A DNA stretch of 59,653 nt from Clostridiales bacterium. GTDB lineage: Bacteria > Bacillota > Clostridia > Oscillospirales > Oscillospiraceae. Each line of letters opens with the position of its first letter. Within the stretch, counting starts at the first letter, position 1. The translations under genes and the position numbers were made by a program. Below the pieces are notes generated by a model that was not told the DNA's origin, did not search any database, and saw only the letters and a program-made list of their open reading frames with translations. The stretch covers positions 1-59,653 of the forward strand of contig SFIY01000019.1 in NCBI GenBank assembly GCA_004555205.1, written 5' to 3'. Of the stretch, positions 32,593-40,377 are shown one piece after another.

Positions 32593-33426
32593 CTACTCTT
32601 TCCGCACGCCGCCGGGCAAAACAAACCATGCTGTTTCACCGGGCAGCTCTGCAAGCTGTGTAAATCCGTAGTCGTACAGGGCCGCATGATCGGCCCAATC
32701 GTTGCCGTCCTGCAGCGTGACCGCCACCAGACAGCGTCCGTCACGCCGGGCGCAGGACACCAGCGTGCGGCCTGCCGCTTTGGTAAAGCCGGTTTTCATG
32801 CCGATACAGCCCTCCACCTCACGCAGCAGCCGGTTATGATTGCTCATGGTGCGTCCGTTGATCGTCACGCTTTTGGTGGAACACAGGCGCAAAAAGGTGG
32901 CATTGCGGGCGGCATAGGATGCCAGAATCGCCATGTCGTGGGCTGTGGAATAATGGGCCTCGTCATCCAATCCGTTCGGGTTGGCAAAGGAGCTGTTCAC
33001 CATGCCCAGCAATTCGGCTTTTTCGTTCATCAGCGTCACGAATTTCGTCAAGCCACCGCAATAGTCCGCCAGCACCAACGCCGCATCGTTGCCCGAACAC
33101 AGCAGCAGGCCGTAGAGCAATTCCTCCACCGTCACCTGTTCACCGGGCTTGAGATACATGGAGGAGCCCTCCACCATGTGGCTTTGCTTCACCGTGACCA
33201 CCTGCTGCAGACCGCCGTAGTCCAACACCACCAAAGCCGTCATGATCTTGGTGGTGCTGGCAATCAGCATTTGCCGCTCCGCGTTTTTTTCATACAGGAG
33301 CTGTCCGCTGTCTGCATCCATCAGCACAGCCGCCGTAGCCGATATATCCACCGCATACGCGTATCTTGGGATCGTCGCCGTCAGCGTAAGGGCACAAAGG
33401 ATACATAGCAGCCATCTTTTTTTCAT
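32593..33426 (-). CDS. D-alanyl-D-alanine carboxypeptidase (DacF-like, S11)
   Basis: 277-aa exported penicillin-binding protein that trims peptidoglycan pentapeptides. Signal peptide about 1-25 (ending AYA), SxxK at 57-60 (ASTTK), SGN at 111-113, KTG at 211-213. It lacks the C-terminal PBP5 beta domain and membrane helix of vegetative DacA, so it resembles short DacF/DacB-like forms. Location beside ytfJ (gerW) and scpAB matches the Bacillus dacB/ytfJ neighbourhood and suggests a sporulation link. Confidence 0.93.
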   Translation of the reverse strand: MKKRWLLCILCALTLTATIPRYAYAVDISATAAVLMDADSGQLLYEKNAERQMLIASTTKIMTALVVLDYGGLQQVVTVKQSHMVEGSSMYLKPGEQVTVEELLYGLLLCSGNDAALVLADYCGGLTKFVTLMNEKAELLGMVNSSFANPNGLDDEAHYSTAHDMAILASYAARNATFLRLCSTKSVTINGRTMSNHNRLLREVEGCIGMKTGFTKAAGRTLVSCARRDGRCLVAVTLQDGNDWADHAALYDYGFTQLAELPGETAWFVLPGGVRKE

Positions 33427-33467
33427 GAAATCACCTTTTTCTTATAGGGTGACTCCATTATATTCAT

Positions 33468-33866
33468 TTAGAAGCCGCTCTTTTCCGCTTTCTTCTTATC
33501 AATAAAATTCTCCACCCGATCCATGACCTCAGGCACCATCTCGATCACGCGGTCCACGGTGGTCACAGCGGGGATTGCCACAGGCAGCACACGGGTAACG
33601 CCTTCCTTGACCACCAGGAAAGCCACCGGCTCCACCTTCACACCGGCCGTGCTGGCGCCGCCGAACTTGGGGCCCTGCTTTCCGTAGTCCCCGCCGCCGC
33701 AGCCAAAGCCGAAGCTCAGGCGGGACACGGGAATCAGCGTCACACCGTCGGGCGTCGTAATGGGCTCGCCGATAATGCTGTTGGAATCCACCATTTCACG
33801 AATCTTGCCCATTGAGGTTTCCATCAGGGAAGTCAGAGAGTTGCTCTTTTTTTCGTTCATTTCCAT
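33468..33866 (-). CDS. ytfJ: GerW-family sporulation protein YtfJ
   Basis: 132-aa spore protein. Family hallmarks: NSIIGEPITTPDGVTLIPVSR, a glycine-rich centre FGFGCGGGDYG and GASTAGVKVEPVAFLVV. In Bacillus, GerW is needed for normal germination. The C-terminus is lysine-rich. Found directly after the DUF2953 (ytfI) gene, as in Bacillus. Confidence 0.93.
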   Translation of the reverse strand: MEMNEKKSNSLTSLMETSMGKIREMVDSNSIIGEPITTPDGVTLIPVSRLSFGFGCGGGDYGKQGPKFGGASTAGVKVEPVAFLVVKEGVTRVLPVAIPAVTTVDRVIEMVPEVMDRVENFIDKKKAEKSGF

Positions 33867-33886
33867 GGTTATTGTCCTTTCTTTAT

Positions 33887-34561
33887 TTAAACTTCAGTTG
33901 TTTGCTTCGTTTGCTCTGTTTTCTGTTCCGCCTCGCGCAGCCGTTTGGCTTTCTTAAAGGCAAGGAACCATTTTAATACGGGTTTTGCCGCTGCAAAGGC
34001 AATGGCAAAGAAATCGCGGATTTGGAAGCTGATGCCCACTTCCCCCTCAGCCTTGGTAGATACGGCTTGAAAATCCACGTCCAAATGGATGGAGGGGTCG
34101 GGGATTTTCATGAGCTGCTCCATCTGCGGCATCAGTGTCCACACGGCGGTACCGGCCCAGCCGTACATTTCCGAGGTTTTGGCCGGGTCATCGCTTCCGA
34201 ATGTCAGCGACAAACGCATCGGGTCAATCCGCATACGCTGCCGTGTTTTCCGCAGCGCTCCCTTGACGGCCTCGAATAAGGCCGGGACCGCCGTGCGAAT
34301 ATCTGCAAATGTTAAGCCTGTTTTTCTCTTTTCCTTCGGCTTTTCCTCCGCAGGCGGGGTCTTCTTTTTCTTCTCTTTCTTGGGTTTTGCTTCCTTTTCG
34401 GGCTTCTTCTTTTTCGGCACAACGGCGATTCTGACAGGCCCCACGCAGGCGTCCACTTTCAGCGCCTCGCCAAATGTGATATGCACGCCTACCCGCAAAA
34501 ACAGGAGCAGCAAAATCAGCGCAAGCAATATGCCCAATATCCACAGTGCAGCCAAGAGCAT
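33887..34561 (-). CDS. DUF2953 membrane protein (YtfI-like)
   Basis: 224-aa protein: N-terminal transmembrane helix (about 3-25), an extracytoplasmic or cytosolic segment beginning VHITFGEALKVDACVGPVRI, a very basic Lys/Pro/Glu stretch (about 50-80), then a helical domain with the family's LSLTFGSDDPAKTSEMYGWAG. Genetic linkage with ytfJ is conserved in spore formers; B. subtilis YtfI helps YtfJ reach the spore. Function is otherwise unclear. Confidence 0.85.
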   Translation of the reverse strand: MLLAALWILGILLALILLLLFLRVGVHITFGEALKVDACVGPVRIAVVPKKKKPEKEAKPKKEKKKKTPPAEEKPKEKRKTGLTFADIRTAVPALFEAVKGALRKTRQRMRIDPMRLSLTFGSDDPAKTSEMYGWAGTAVWTLMPQMEQLMKIPDPSIHLDVDFQAVSTKAEGEVGISFQIRDFFAIAFAAAKPVLKWFLAFKKAKRLREAEQKTEQTKQTTEV

Positions 34562-34573
34562 TCCCCCTCCCGT

Positions 34574-35161
34574 TTATTCGGCGTTACTATCGTCCAAAAC
34601 AGTGCCATCCTCACCCAGGCGCATCTGGCCGTCCGTTTCCATGCCGGGCATCTCCGGCAGGTCGTCCAGCGAGTTTAAATGAAACGCACGCAGGAAAGTC
34701 TGCGTCGTCCGGTACAGACGCGGCCGGCCCGGCACCTGCAGGCGTCCGCATTCCTCGATCAGGTGCCGATCCAGCAGCAATCCCACCGTGTAGGAGCTGT
34801 CCACACCGCGGATCTGGTCCACATAGGCGCGGGTGGTGGGCTGATAATAGGCAATGATCGTCAGCACTTCCAGCGCCGGCTGGCTCAGCTTCGCCGGCTT
34901 ACGGATCTCAAATACCTTGCGGATATCATCGGCATACTCCGGCGCCGAGCAAAGCTGATAGCTGTCCTCCATCCGCACCAGACGCATACCGCGCCGTTCA
35001 TAGCTGTAATAGTCTGCCAGCTTCTGCAGCACCAGCTCCACCGTCGGCTTGTCCATATCAAGTGCCAGACAGATACGGTCCACCGCTACCGGCTCACCGG
35101 AGGCAAACAAAATGCCCTCAATGGCCGCCTCGATCTCTTTCATTTCCCGTGTAGTATCCAT
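34574..35161 (-). CDS. scpB: Segregation and condensation protein B
   Basis: 195-aa winged-helix protein that binds ScpA in the SMC-ScpAB condensin. EAAIEGILFASGEPV at the start, then tandem winged helices with LSQPALEVLTIIAYYQPTTR and the IRGVDSSYTVGLLLDRHLI family signature. Thirteen bp after scpA. Confidence 0.96.
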   Translation of the reverse strand: MDTTREMKEIEAAIEGILFASGEPVAVDRICLALDMDKPTVELVLQKLADYYSYERRGMRLVRMEDSYQLCSAPEYADDIRKVFEIRKPAKLSQPALEVLTIIAYYQPTTRAYVDQIRGVDSSYTVGLLLDRHLIEECGRLQVPGRPRLYRTTQTFLRAFHLNSLDDLPEMPGMETDGQMRLGEDGTVLDDSNAE

Positions 35162-35173
35162 TCGTATTCCTCG

Positions 35174-35956
35174 TTAACTGATTTCTTTCGGCATTTCCTC
35201 TTGGCAGCTTACAGCGCAGTCCTCTATGCCGCCCACCAGCTTGATGACACGGTTACGGCACAGCTCCAGCACCGCCATAAAGGTAGCCACCAGCTCGCTG
35301 CGGCTTTTACTGCCGCGAAACAGCAGCAAAAATCGGGTAATGCCGCCCTTTTTCAGCCGCTCCACGATCTCCCGTGCCTTGTTCTCCACGGGATACGGCT
35401 CGCGCCTGACAATTTCATCGAAGGCCTTCAGCGGCGGCGTGTCCACCCGGCCGCGGCGGTCCATCACCTCCTGCATGGCAATTATCAGATCGCCCGGCTC
35501 CTGATCGTACTCGTAGATCTTGCCCCGTTCCATCGGCTCCGGGTTCCGCGTCATGACATTGCGTCCGAACTCGCTCATAACGCCCATGCGCTCGGTCAGC
35601 TTACGCACCTTGGCATACGCTTCGCCGCGCTGACGCTCCTCCAGGGATTTGATCAGCTCATCCATCTCGTTTTGCGCTTCCTCATCCTCGATGGACAGCA
35701 GCATACGCGTTTTAATGTACATCAAGTGGGCCGCCATGGTCACAAATTCGCTGGCCACTTCCAGGTCCATCTGCTGCCGCTTTTCCAGATACGCAAGATA
35801 CTGGTCCAGGATCAAGGCAATGGGAATATCCTGTATTTCAATTTTATTCTTGCTCAGCAGGAAAAGGATCAGATCCAGCGGCCCCTCAAAGTCCTGCAGG
35901 GTCTCGTCACCCTTGCCCTGCACCACCTTTTCCAATTTAAAAATAGGGTTATCCAA
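35174..35956 (-). CDS. scpA: Segregation and condensation protein A (kleisin)
   Basis: 260-aa kleisin bridging SMC heads. N-terminal DFEGPLDLILFLLSKNKIEI (SMC neck-binding helices), central TRMLLSIEDEE linker rich in charge, C-terminal winged helix (MAVLELCRNRVIKL) that binds the SMC cap. First gene of the coupled scpA...ispH run; the M50 protease gene lies 10 bp upstream. Confidence 0.96.
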   Translation of the reverse strand: MDNPIFKLEKVVQGKGDETLQDFEGPLDLILFLLSKNKIEIQDIPIALILDQYLAYLEKRQQMDLEVASEFVTMAAHLMYIKTRMLLSIEDEEAQNEMDELIKSLEERQRGEAYAKVRKLTERMGVMSEFGRNVMTRNPEPMERGKIYEYDQEPGDLIIAMQEVMDRRGRVDTPPLKAFDEIVRREPYPVENKAREIVERLKKGGITRFLLLFRGSKSRSELVATFMAVLELCRNRVIKLVGGIEDCAVSCQEEMPKEIS

Positions 35957-35966
35957 TCGTTACACC

Positions 35967-36656
35967 TCAAAAGCCGACTGCACGGCAGAATAATTCGTAT
36001 ACCCGGATGATGGCCTTGGTAAAATAAGCGTCGCCCACGCCCAGCAGCACCAATACCCACAGCAGGATCATGCCGTAGCTCTCATAGCGCAAAACGGTGT
36101 CGTACACACGATTGGGCAGCAATGAGAACAGCACCTTCGAGCCGTCCAGCGGCGGAATGGGCACCAGGTTGAAAAGACCCAAACCGATGGACAGGATCGC
36201 CGTATCCAGCAGGAAGTCAAAAATCGCCTGATTCAGCGTGGTATATGCCGCATGCTCGAACATCAGCCGCACCCCGAACAGCAGCAACAGCGCCAGCAGG
36301 AAGTTGGACACCGGGCCGGCCAGCGCGGTCAGGGCCATGCCCTGCTTGGGTTTTTTGAAATAATTCGGGTTCACCGGCACAGGTTTCGCCCAGCCGAAGC
36401 CTGCCACAAACATCATCACAAGACCCAGCCAGTCAATATGATGCAGCGGGTTCAGGCTCAGACGGTGCTCAGCCTTCGCCGTGGGATCACCCAGCGCATA
36501 GGCTGCCAGACCGTGGCAGGTTTCATGAATCGTCAGGCATAAAAACACGGAAACCAGCCGTAAAATCATATCACGCAGCGATCCGAAATCCAGCGCCGCC
36601 CATAAATTTGACAAATAGTGCAAGGCATTTTCTCCCATCAAGACATAATCATCCAA
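35967..36656 (-). CDS. Site-2 protease-family membrane metalloprotease (M50)
   Basis: 229-aa integral membrane zinc protease of the YwhC-like S2P class. HEXXH appears as IHETCHGLAAY (about 47-57) within a transmembrane helix, and the second zinc motif as NPLHHIDWLG with a downstream LVPIPPLDGSKVL (the family's N/D-P-x-x-DG). About five membrane helices. With the promoter at 36668-36696 an ATG at 36656 would be nearly leaderless; an ATG at 36638 (MGENALHYL) is the alternative start. Confidence 0.88.
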   Translation of the reverse strand: MDDYVLMGENALHYLSNLWAALDFGSLRDMILRLVSVFLCLTIHETCHGLAAYALGDPTAKAEHRLSLNPLHHIDWLGLVMMFVAGFGWAKPVPVNPNYFKKPKQGMALTALAGPVSNFLLALLLLFGVRLMFEHAAYTTLNQAIFDFLLDTAILSIGLGLFNLVPIPPLDGSKVLFSLLPNRVYDTVLRYESYGMILLWVLVLLGVGDAYFTKAIIRVYELFCRAVGF

Positions 36657-36667
36657 TTATTTAATGT

Positions 36668-36696
36668 ATTATACCAAAGAATAACCATAAATACAA
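36668..36696 (-). promoter_or_regulatory. Sigma-A promoter of the M50-scpA-scpB run
   Basis: Minus strand TTGTAT (36691-36696), 17-bp spacer, TATAAT (36668-36673). The predicted transcript start falls about five bases before the first ATG at 36656. Confidence 0.75.
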
Positions 36697-36805
36697 GAAA
36701 AAATAACCGGCCAAAGCCGTCACCTTTCCTTCATCGATTGCTCCGGAATTGTATCCGCTTTGCCTATCTTATGTAACTGCTCTGTAGCTGAATTGTAACG
36801 ATTAT

Positions 36806-36833
36806 TTGCGCGCAAAATGGTAACCTGTATATA
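36806..36833 (+). promoter_or_regulatory. Possible promoter of the 62-aa membrane protein gene
   Basis: Plus strand TTGCGC, 16-bp spacer, TATATA, about 45 bp before the ATG. Weak -35. The 36697-36805 stretch before it holds nothing I recognise. Confidence 0.4.
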
Positions 36834-36878
36834 GAAAATAAGTAGAATACATCACTTTTTTTGCAGAAAGGAGCTGCT

Positions 36879-37067
36879 ATGATGGGACGTATGGAAAATG
36901 CAAGATCATTGATTTTATTGCTGGTGCCTCTGTGTTTTGTGTCTGCCGTGGCGGCGTTTTTCCTTCCTGCCCACGGCATGATCTTCACCTGTATCACCAT
37001 TGCGCTGGCGATGATCATCGGTGTGCTTTGTCTGACGGAGCTCATCCGTATGCGTGATAGCGATTGA
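36879..37067 (+). CDS. Small two-helix membrane protein, unrecognised (62 aa)
   Basis: 62-aa protein starting MMGRMENARSL. Two hydrophobic helices (about 9-28 LILLLVPLCFVSAVAAFF, and 32-53 MIFTCITIALAMIIGVLC) joined by a short LPAHG turn, then a charged tail TELIRMRDSD. AAAGGAG is five bases before ATG 36879; an in-frame TTG upstream is less likely. It is the only plus-strand gene between two minus-strand blocks and shares a terminator with tsf. No family recognised. Confidence 0.65.
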   Translation: MMGRMENARSLILLLVPLCFVSAVAAFFLPAHGMIFTCITIALAMIIGVLCLTELIRMRDSD

Positions 37068-37097
37068 CGGTCTGCCGTTCACTTCGTTTCCGGCAAA

Positions 37098-37131
37098 AAA
37101 ACTGCCTGTGGCTGATGCCACAGGCAGTTTT
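37098..37131. terminator. Bidirectional terminator between the 62-aa gene and tsf
   Basis: 15-bp perfect stem (37098-37112 with 37117-37131), 4-nt loop, AAAA/TTTT edges. Ends both converging transcripts. Confidence 0.85.
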
Positions 37132-37157
37132 CCTTTTTCCTTTTACATTGTCAGCAA

Positions 37158-38075
37158 TTACTTGCCCATGTTCATCTGGGCAGCGACCTCAGCAGCGAAA
37201 TCCTCCTGCTTCTTCTCGATACCCTCACCGGTCATGAAGCGAACGGCGTCAACGAACTTGACGGCGCCCTTGCCGGCAGCAGCAATATACTTCTCGACGG
37301 AGCCGGTGAAGATGTCGCCGCGAACGAACTCCATCTGCAGCAGGCAGTTCTCGGAATAGAACTTGTTCATCTTACCCATGACGATCTTTTCCTTGACCTG
37401 AGCGGGCTTGGAAGCCATCTTGGGATCGGCATCCATCAGTGCCAGAGCGACCTTCTTCTCCTCCTCCAGCACCTCAGCGGTAACCTGGGACTTATCCCAG
37501 AAGCGGGGGCTGAGCGCCGCGATCTGCATGGCAACATTCTTACCGATTTCGGTCGCATCGAAGTCGCCCTCTACCGCCAGGTTCACCAGCACACCGATCT
37601 TACCGCCGGCATGGACGTAACCCACGCTCTTGTTGTCGGCGTAGCGGACGAAACGGCGGATCTGCAGATTCTCACCGATGGACATGACCTTCTCGGGCAT
37701 CGTCTCGGCGACGGTCAGCTCGGAGCCGGGATACTTGCTGTTCATCAGCGCCTCCACGTCAGCGGGATTGTTGTCGATCACAGCCTTGGCAATATCCTTG
37801 ACGAAAGCCACAAACAGGTCGGACTTTGCGCAGAAGTCCGTCTCGCAGTTGACTTCGACCACAGCGCCCACGCCGTTCTCGACCAGGGCGTAAGACATAC
37901 CCTCAGCCGCAATACGGCCGGCCTTCTTGGCAGCCTTGGCCAGACCCTTCTCACGCAGGTACTCAACAGCCTTGTCCATATCGCCGTCGCACTCGGTCAG
38001 TGCCTTCTTGCAATCCATCATACCCACGCTGGTCATTTCGCGCAGGGTCTTCACATCAGCAGCAGTAAAAGCCAT
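37158..38075 (-). CDS. tsf: Translation elongation factor Ts
   Basis: 305-aa nucleotide exchange factor for EF-Tu. N-terminal UBA-like domain with VKTLREMTSVGMMDCKKAL (about 9-27), then the core with VEVNCETDFCAKSDLF and the dimerisation domain, which ends FVRYADNKSVGYVHAGGKIG and QMEFVRGDIFTGSVEKYI. Lies 85 bp after rpsB with an attenuator-like hairpin between them. Confidence 0.97.
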   Translation of the reverse strand: MAFTAADVKTLREMTSVGMMDCKKALTECDGDMDKAVEYLREKGLAKAAKKAGRIAAEGMSYALVENGVGAVVEVNCETDFCAKSDLFVAFVKDIAKAVIDNNPADVEALMNSKYPGSELTVAETMPEKVMSIGENLQIRRFVRYADNKSVGYVHAGGKIGVLVNLAVEGDFDATEIGKNVAMQIAALSPRFWDKSQVTAEVLEEEKKVALALMDADPKMASKPAQVKEKIVMGKMNKFYSENCLLQMEFVRGDIFTGSVEKYIAAAGKGAVKFVDAVRFMTGEGIEKKQEDFAAEVAAQMNMGK

Positions 38076-38105
38076 TTTAATATCCTCCAGTTCAGTATTT
38101 GTTAG

Positions 38106-38135
38106 AAAAACCGGAGCAGGGACACGCCCTGCCCC
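38106..38135 (-). terminator. Hairpin with T-tract between rpsB and tsf (attenuator)
   Basis: 9-bp stem with one G-U pair (38127-38135 with 38113-38121), 5-nt loop, followed on the minus strand by GGTTTTTC. It would lower tsf relative to rpsB. No new promoter is visible before tsf. Confidence 0.6.
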
Positions 38136-38160
38136 GTTGATTTACGCGGTGTATATTTAA

Positions 38161-38883
38161 TTACTCGGCGTCAGCAGGCTCTTCGTTCTGCTCGCCCTGA
38201 CGGCCCTCGATCATAGCGTTGGCCATGACGGAAGCAATCAGCTTAATGGCGCGGATGGCATCATCGTTGCCGGGGATGGGATAATCGATCTCATCGGGAT
38301 CGCAGTTGGTATCGGCGATAGCCACAACGGGAATACCCAGACGATGTGCCTCAGCGATGGCATTGCGCTCCTTGCGGGTGTCGACGATGAACAGCGCGCC
38401 GGGCAGCTTCTTCATTTCCTTCACGCCGCCCAGATACTTCTCCAGCTTTTCGATCTCGCCCATGTGCTTGATAACTTCCTTCTTGGGCAGCATATCGAAG
38501 GTACCGTCAGCCTGCATGGTCTTGAGCTGGTTCAGACGGTCGATACGGGTACGCATGGTCTTGAAGTTGGTCATCATGCCGCCCAGCCAACGGGCGTTGA
38601 CATAGTACATACCGCAGCGGTTAGCTTCGTCCTTGATTGCTTCCTGAGCCTGCTTCTTGGTGCCGACGAACAGGAGGGACTCGCCGTTCTCGCTGAGCTG
38701 ACGCACGAAGTTGTAAGCCTCCTCCAGCTTCTTCACGGTCTTCTGCAGATCGATGATGTAGATGCCGTTGCGCTCGGTGTAAATGTAGGGAGCCATCTTG
38801 GGGTTCCAGCGGCGGGTCTGGTGACCGAAGTGCACGCCTGCTTCCAGCAGGGCCTTCATGGATACGACGTTCTGATTAGCCAT
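38161..38883 (-). CDS. rpsB: 30S ribosomal protein S2
   Basis: 240-aa S2. Motifs ALLEAGVHFGHQTRRWNPKMAPYIY, VGTKKQAQEAI, NARWLGGMMTNFKT and the C-terminal PVVAIADTNCDPDEIDYPIPGND. ATG 38883 follows AAGGAG; the longer frame to 38943 includes the leader. Acidic tail. Confidence 0.97.
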   Translation of the reverse strand: MANQNVVSMKALLEAGVHFGHQTRRWNPKMAPYIYTERNGIYIIDLQKTVKKLEEAYNFVRQLSENGESLLFVGTKKQAQEAIKDEANRCGMYYVNARWLGGMMTNFKTMRTRIDRLNQLKTMQADGTFDMLPKKEVIKHMGEIEKLEKYLGGVKEMKKLPGALFIVDTRKERNAIAEAHRLGIPVVAIADTNCDPDEIDYPIPGNDDAIRAIKLIASVMANAMIEGRQGEQNEEPADAE

Positions 38884-38990
38884 TTTGTTTTGTTCTCCTT
38901 TGATTTTAGTTTGTACCTCCAGCTTCCTCCTCCCTTCGGCCAACCGTCAGGCGGCACCGACCGAAAGTCCGAAACTGTGCGGATTCACCG
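38884..38990 (-). promoter_or_regulatory. Structured leader of the rpsB mRNA
   Basis: About 105 nt between the predicted transcript start and the rpsB ATG. Contains CTTTCGG pairing with CCGAAGG around a GC-rich inner segment and a purine-rich AGGGAGGAGG stretch that could mimic a ribosome or protein site. A candidate autoregulatory S2 leader; not matched to a named family. Confidence 0.35.
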
Positions 38991-38994
38991 CAAT

Positions 38995-39023
38995 ATAATA
39001 TCATATGGCCTGTGCAATTGCAA
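38995..39023 (-). promoter_or_regulatory. Sigma-A promoter of rpsB-tsf
   Basis: Minus strand TTGCAA (39018-39023), 17-bp spacer, TATTAT (38995-39000). Confidence 0.75.
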
Positions 39024-39066
39024 GATAAATTTTACAATTTTTCCTCCGATTTTTGTACTTTTTCCG

Positions 39067-39351
39067 TCAAAAGCGTTTGCGGCGTTTTTCATCATGAGGG
39101 CGCTCCCGATGCTGGAACGGTTTGTCAATGAGAATGATGTCGCTGCCGAATTTTTGGATGCAGTCCCACGGAATGTAAAAATCCTCTCCCCTGCCGAACA
39201 GGCCGAAAAAGCGGCAGGGACCGAACACAATAATGGCTTTCACTTCTCCCTCGGGAATCTTGATCTCCACATCGCCCACAAATCCCAGGCGACAGCCGTC
39301 ACAGACGTTGATAACCTCCTTGCGCCGCAATTGCGAAAAACGATTGACCAT
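39067..39351 (-). CDS. ylmC: YlmC/YmxH-family sporulation protein (PRC-barrel)
   Basis: 94-aa PRC-barrel protein. Signature: RFSQLRRKEVINVCDGCRLGFVGDVEI then IIVFGPCRFFGLFGRGEDFYIPWDCIQKFGSDIILID. ATG 39351 set by GAGGTGG seven bases upstream. In Clostridia this family usually lies beside sigG; here it is divergent from sigG, head to head. Role unknown; mother-cell sporulation expression is reported for relatives. Confidence 0.88.
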   Translation of the reverse strand: MVNRFSQLRRKEVINVCDGCRLGFVGDVEIKIPEGEVKAIIVFGPCRFFGLFGRGEDFYIPWDCIQKFGSDIILIDKPFQHRERPHDEKRRKRF

Positions 39352-39450
39352 AACATTCCACCTCATAGTCAGAATATGCCGTGTGCGGCGCGTCCTATGA
39401 CCCGAAAAATTTTGCCCTGCGCGTCGAATTTCCATTCTTTTCGCCCCGCC

Positions 39451-39479
39451 GTATATCCCTATTTTTACCGGGAAATACT
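39451..39479 (+). promoter_or_regulatory. Sigma-F-type promoter of sigG
   Basis: GTATA (39451-39455), 15-bp spacer, GGAAATACT (39471-39479). It fits the Bacillus sigma-F consensus GYWTA / GGNRANAMT at every defined position. The start codon is 29 bp downstream. sigG is a known sigma-F target. Confidence 0.75.
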
Positions 39480-39507
39480 GACTTCATCCGAAAGGTGGAG
39501 GCAGCGT

Positions 39508-40278
39508 ATGAGGGGAAAAGTAGAGATATGCGGAATCAACACATCTAAGTTACAAACGCTGAAAAGCGATGAGGTCACGCAGCTCCTGCGTCAGGCCAAG
39601 GATGGTGACACACAGGCGCGGGAAAAGCTGATTTACGGCAACTTGCGTCTGGTTTTGTCCGTGGTGCAGAAGTTTTTGAATCGCGGCGAAAATGTAGACG
39701 ACCTGTTTCAGGTGGGCTGTATCGGTTTGATGAAAGCCATCGACAATTTTGACATCAATCAGCCGGTCCGGTTTTCCACCTACGGCGTACCCATGATTGT
39801 AGGGGAGATCCGCCGGTATCTGCGCGATAACAGCGCCATCCGTGTCAGCCGCAGTATGCGCGACACGGCATACAAAGTGCTCCAGGCCCGGGAAAAGCTG
39901 ATGGAGAACAGCCAGCGCGAGCCCACCGTGGAGCAGATTGCACAGTATCTGGAGATCCCCCGGGAGGACGTGGTGTTTGCCATGGATGCCATTGTGGACC
40001 CCGTGTCGCTGTACGAGCCGATCTATTCCGACGGCGGCGATGCCATCTGTGTGATGGATCAGGTCAAGGACACGGACAACACCGACGAAAACTGGATCGA
40101 GCAGTTGGCGCTGAAGGAGGCCCTCTCCCGCCTGAACGACCGGGAACGCCACATTCTGGCAATGCGGTTTTACGAGGGCAAGACGCAGATGGAGGTGTCC
40201 GCGGAGATCGGCATTTCCCAGGCGCAGGTCAGCCGCCTGGAAAAGGGCGCCATCGCCGCCATCAAAAAGCGGCTGTGA
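39508..40278 (+). CDS. sigG: RNA polymerase sporulation sigma factor SigG
   Basis: 256-aa sigma factor controlling late forespore genes. N-terminus KVEICGINTSKLQTL is the sigma-G hallmark; region 2 LVLSVVQKFLNRGENVDDLFQVGCIGLMKAIDNFD, region 3 REPTVEQIAQYLE, region 4 RLNDRERHILAMRFYEGKTQMEVSAEIGISQAQVSRLEK. ATG 39508 with GGTGGAG upstream; the frame is open much further back but only by chance. spoIIGA and sigE, its usual upstream neighbours, are absent. No anti-sigma gene is adjacent. Confidence 0.96.
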   Translation: MRGKVEICGINTSKLQTLKSDEVTQLLRQAKDGDTQAREKLIYGNLRLVLSVVQKFLNRGENVDDLFQVGCIGLMKAIDNFDINQPVRFSTYGVPMIVGEIRRYLRDNSAIRVSRSMRDTAYKVLQAREKLMENSQREPTVEQIAQYLEIPREDVVFAMDAIVDPVSLYEPIYSDGGDAICVMDQVKDTDNTDENWIEQLALKEALSRLNDRERHILAMRFYEGKTQMEVSAEIGISQAQVSRLEKGAIAAIKKRL

Positions 40279-40327
40279 CATGCGCAGGAATAGCATCCAA
40301 CCTCGCAGCCAGCCGCATGTATATGTA

Positions 40328-40367
40328 AATAAGAAAAAACGGTGCTCTCGCACCGTTTTTTCTTATT
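40328..40367. terminator. Bidirectional terminator between sigG and glnS
   Basis: 18-bp perfect stem (40328-40345 with 40350-40367), 4-nt loop, containing A6/T6 runs. Confidence 0.9.
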
Positions 40368-40377
40368 TGTTGTTTTT

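Noticed and set aside
38344..39507. N-terminal extension of the sigG frame
   Set aside because: Runs antisense through rpsB and ylmC; the sigma-F promoter and Shine-Dalgarno place the start at 39508.
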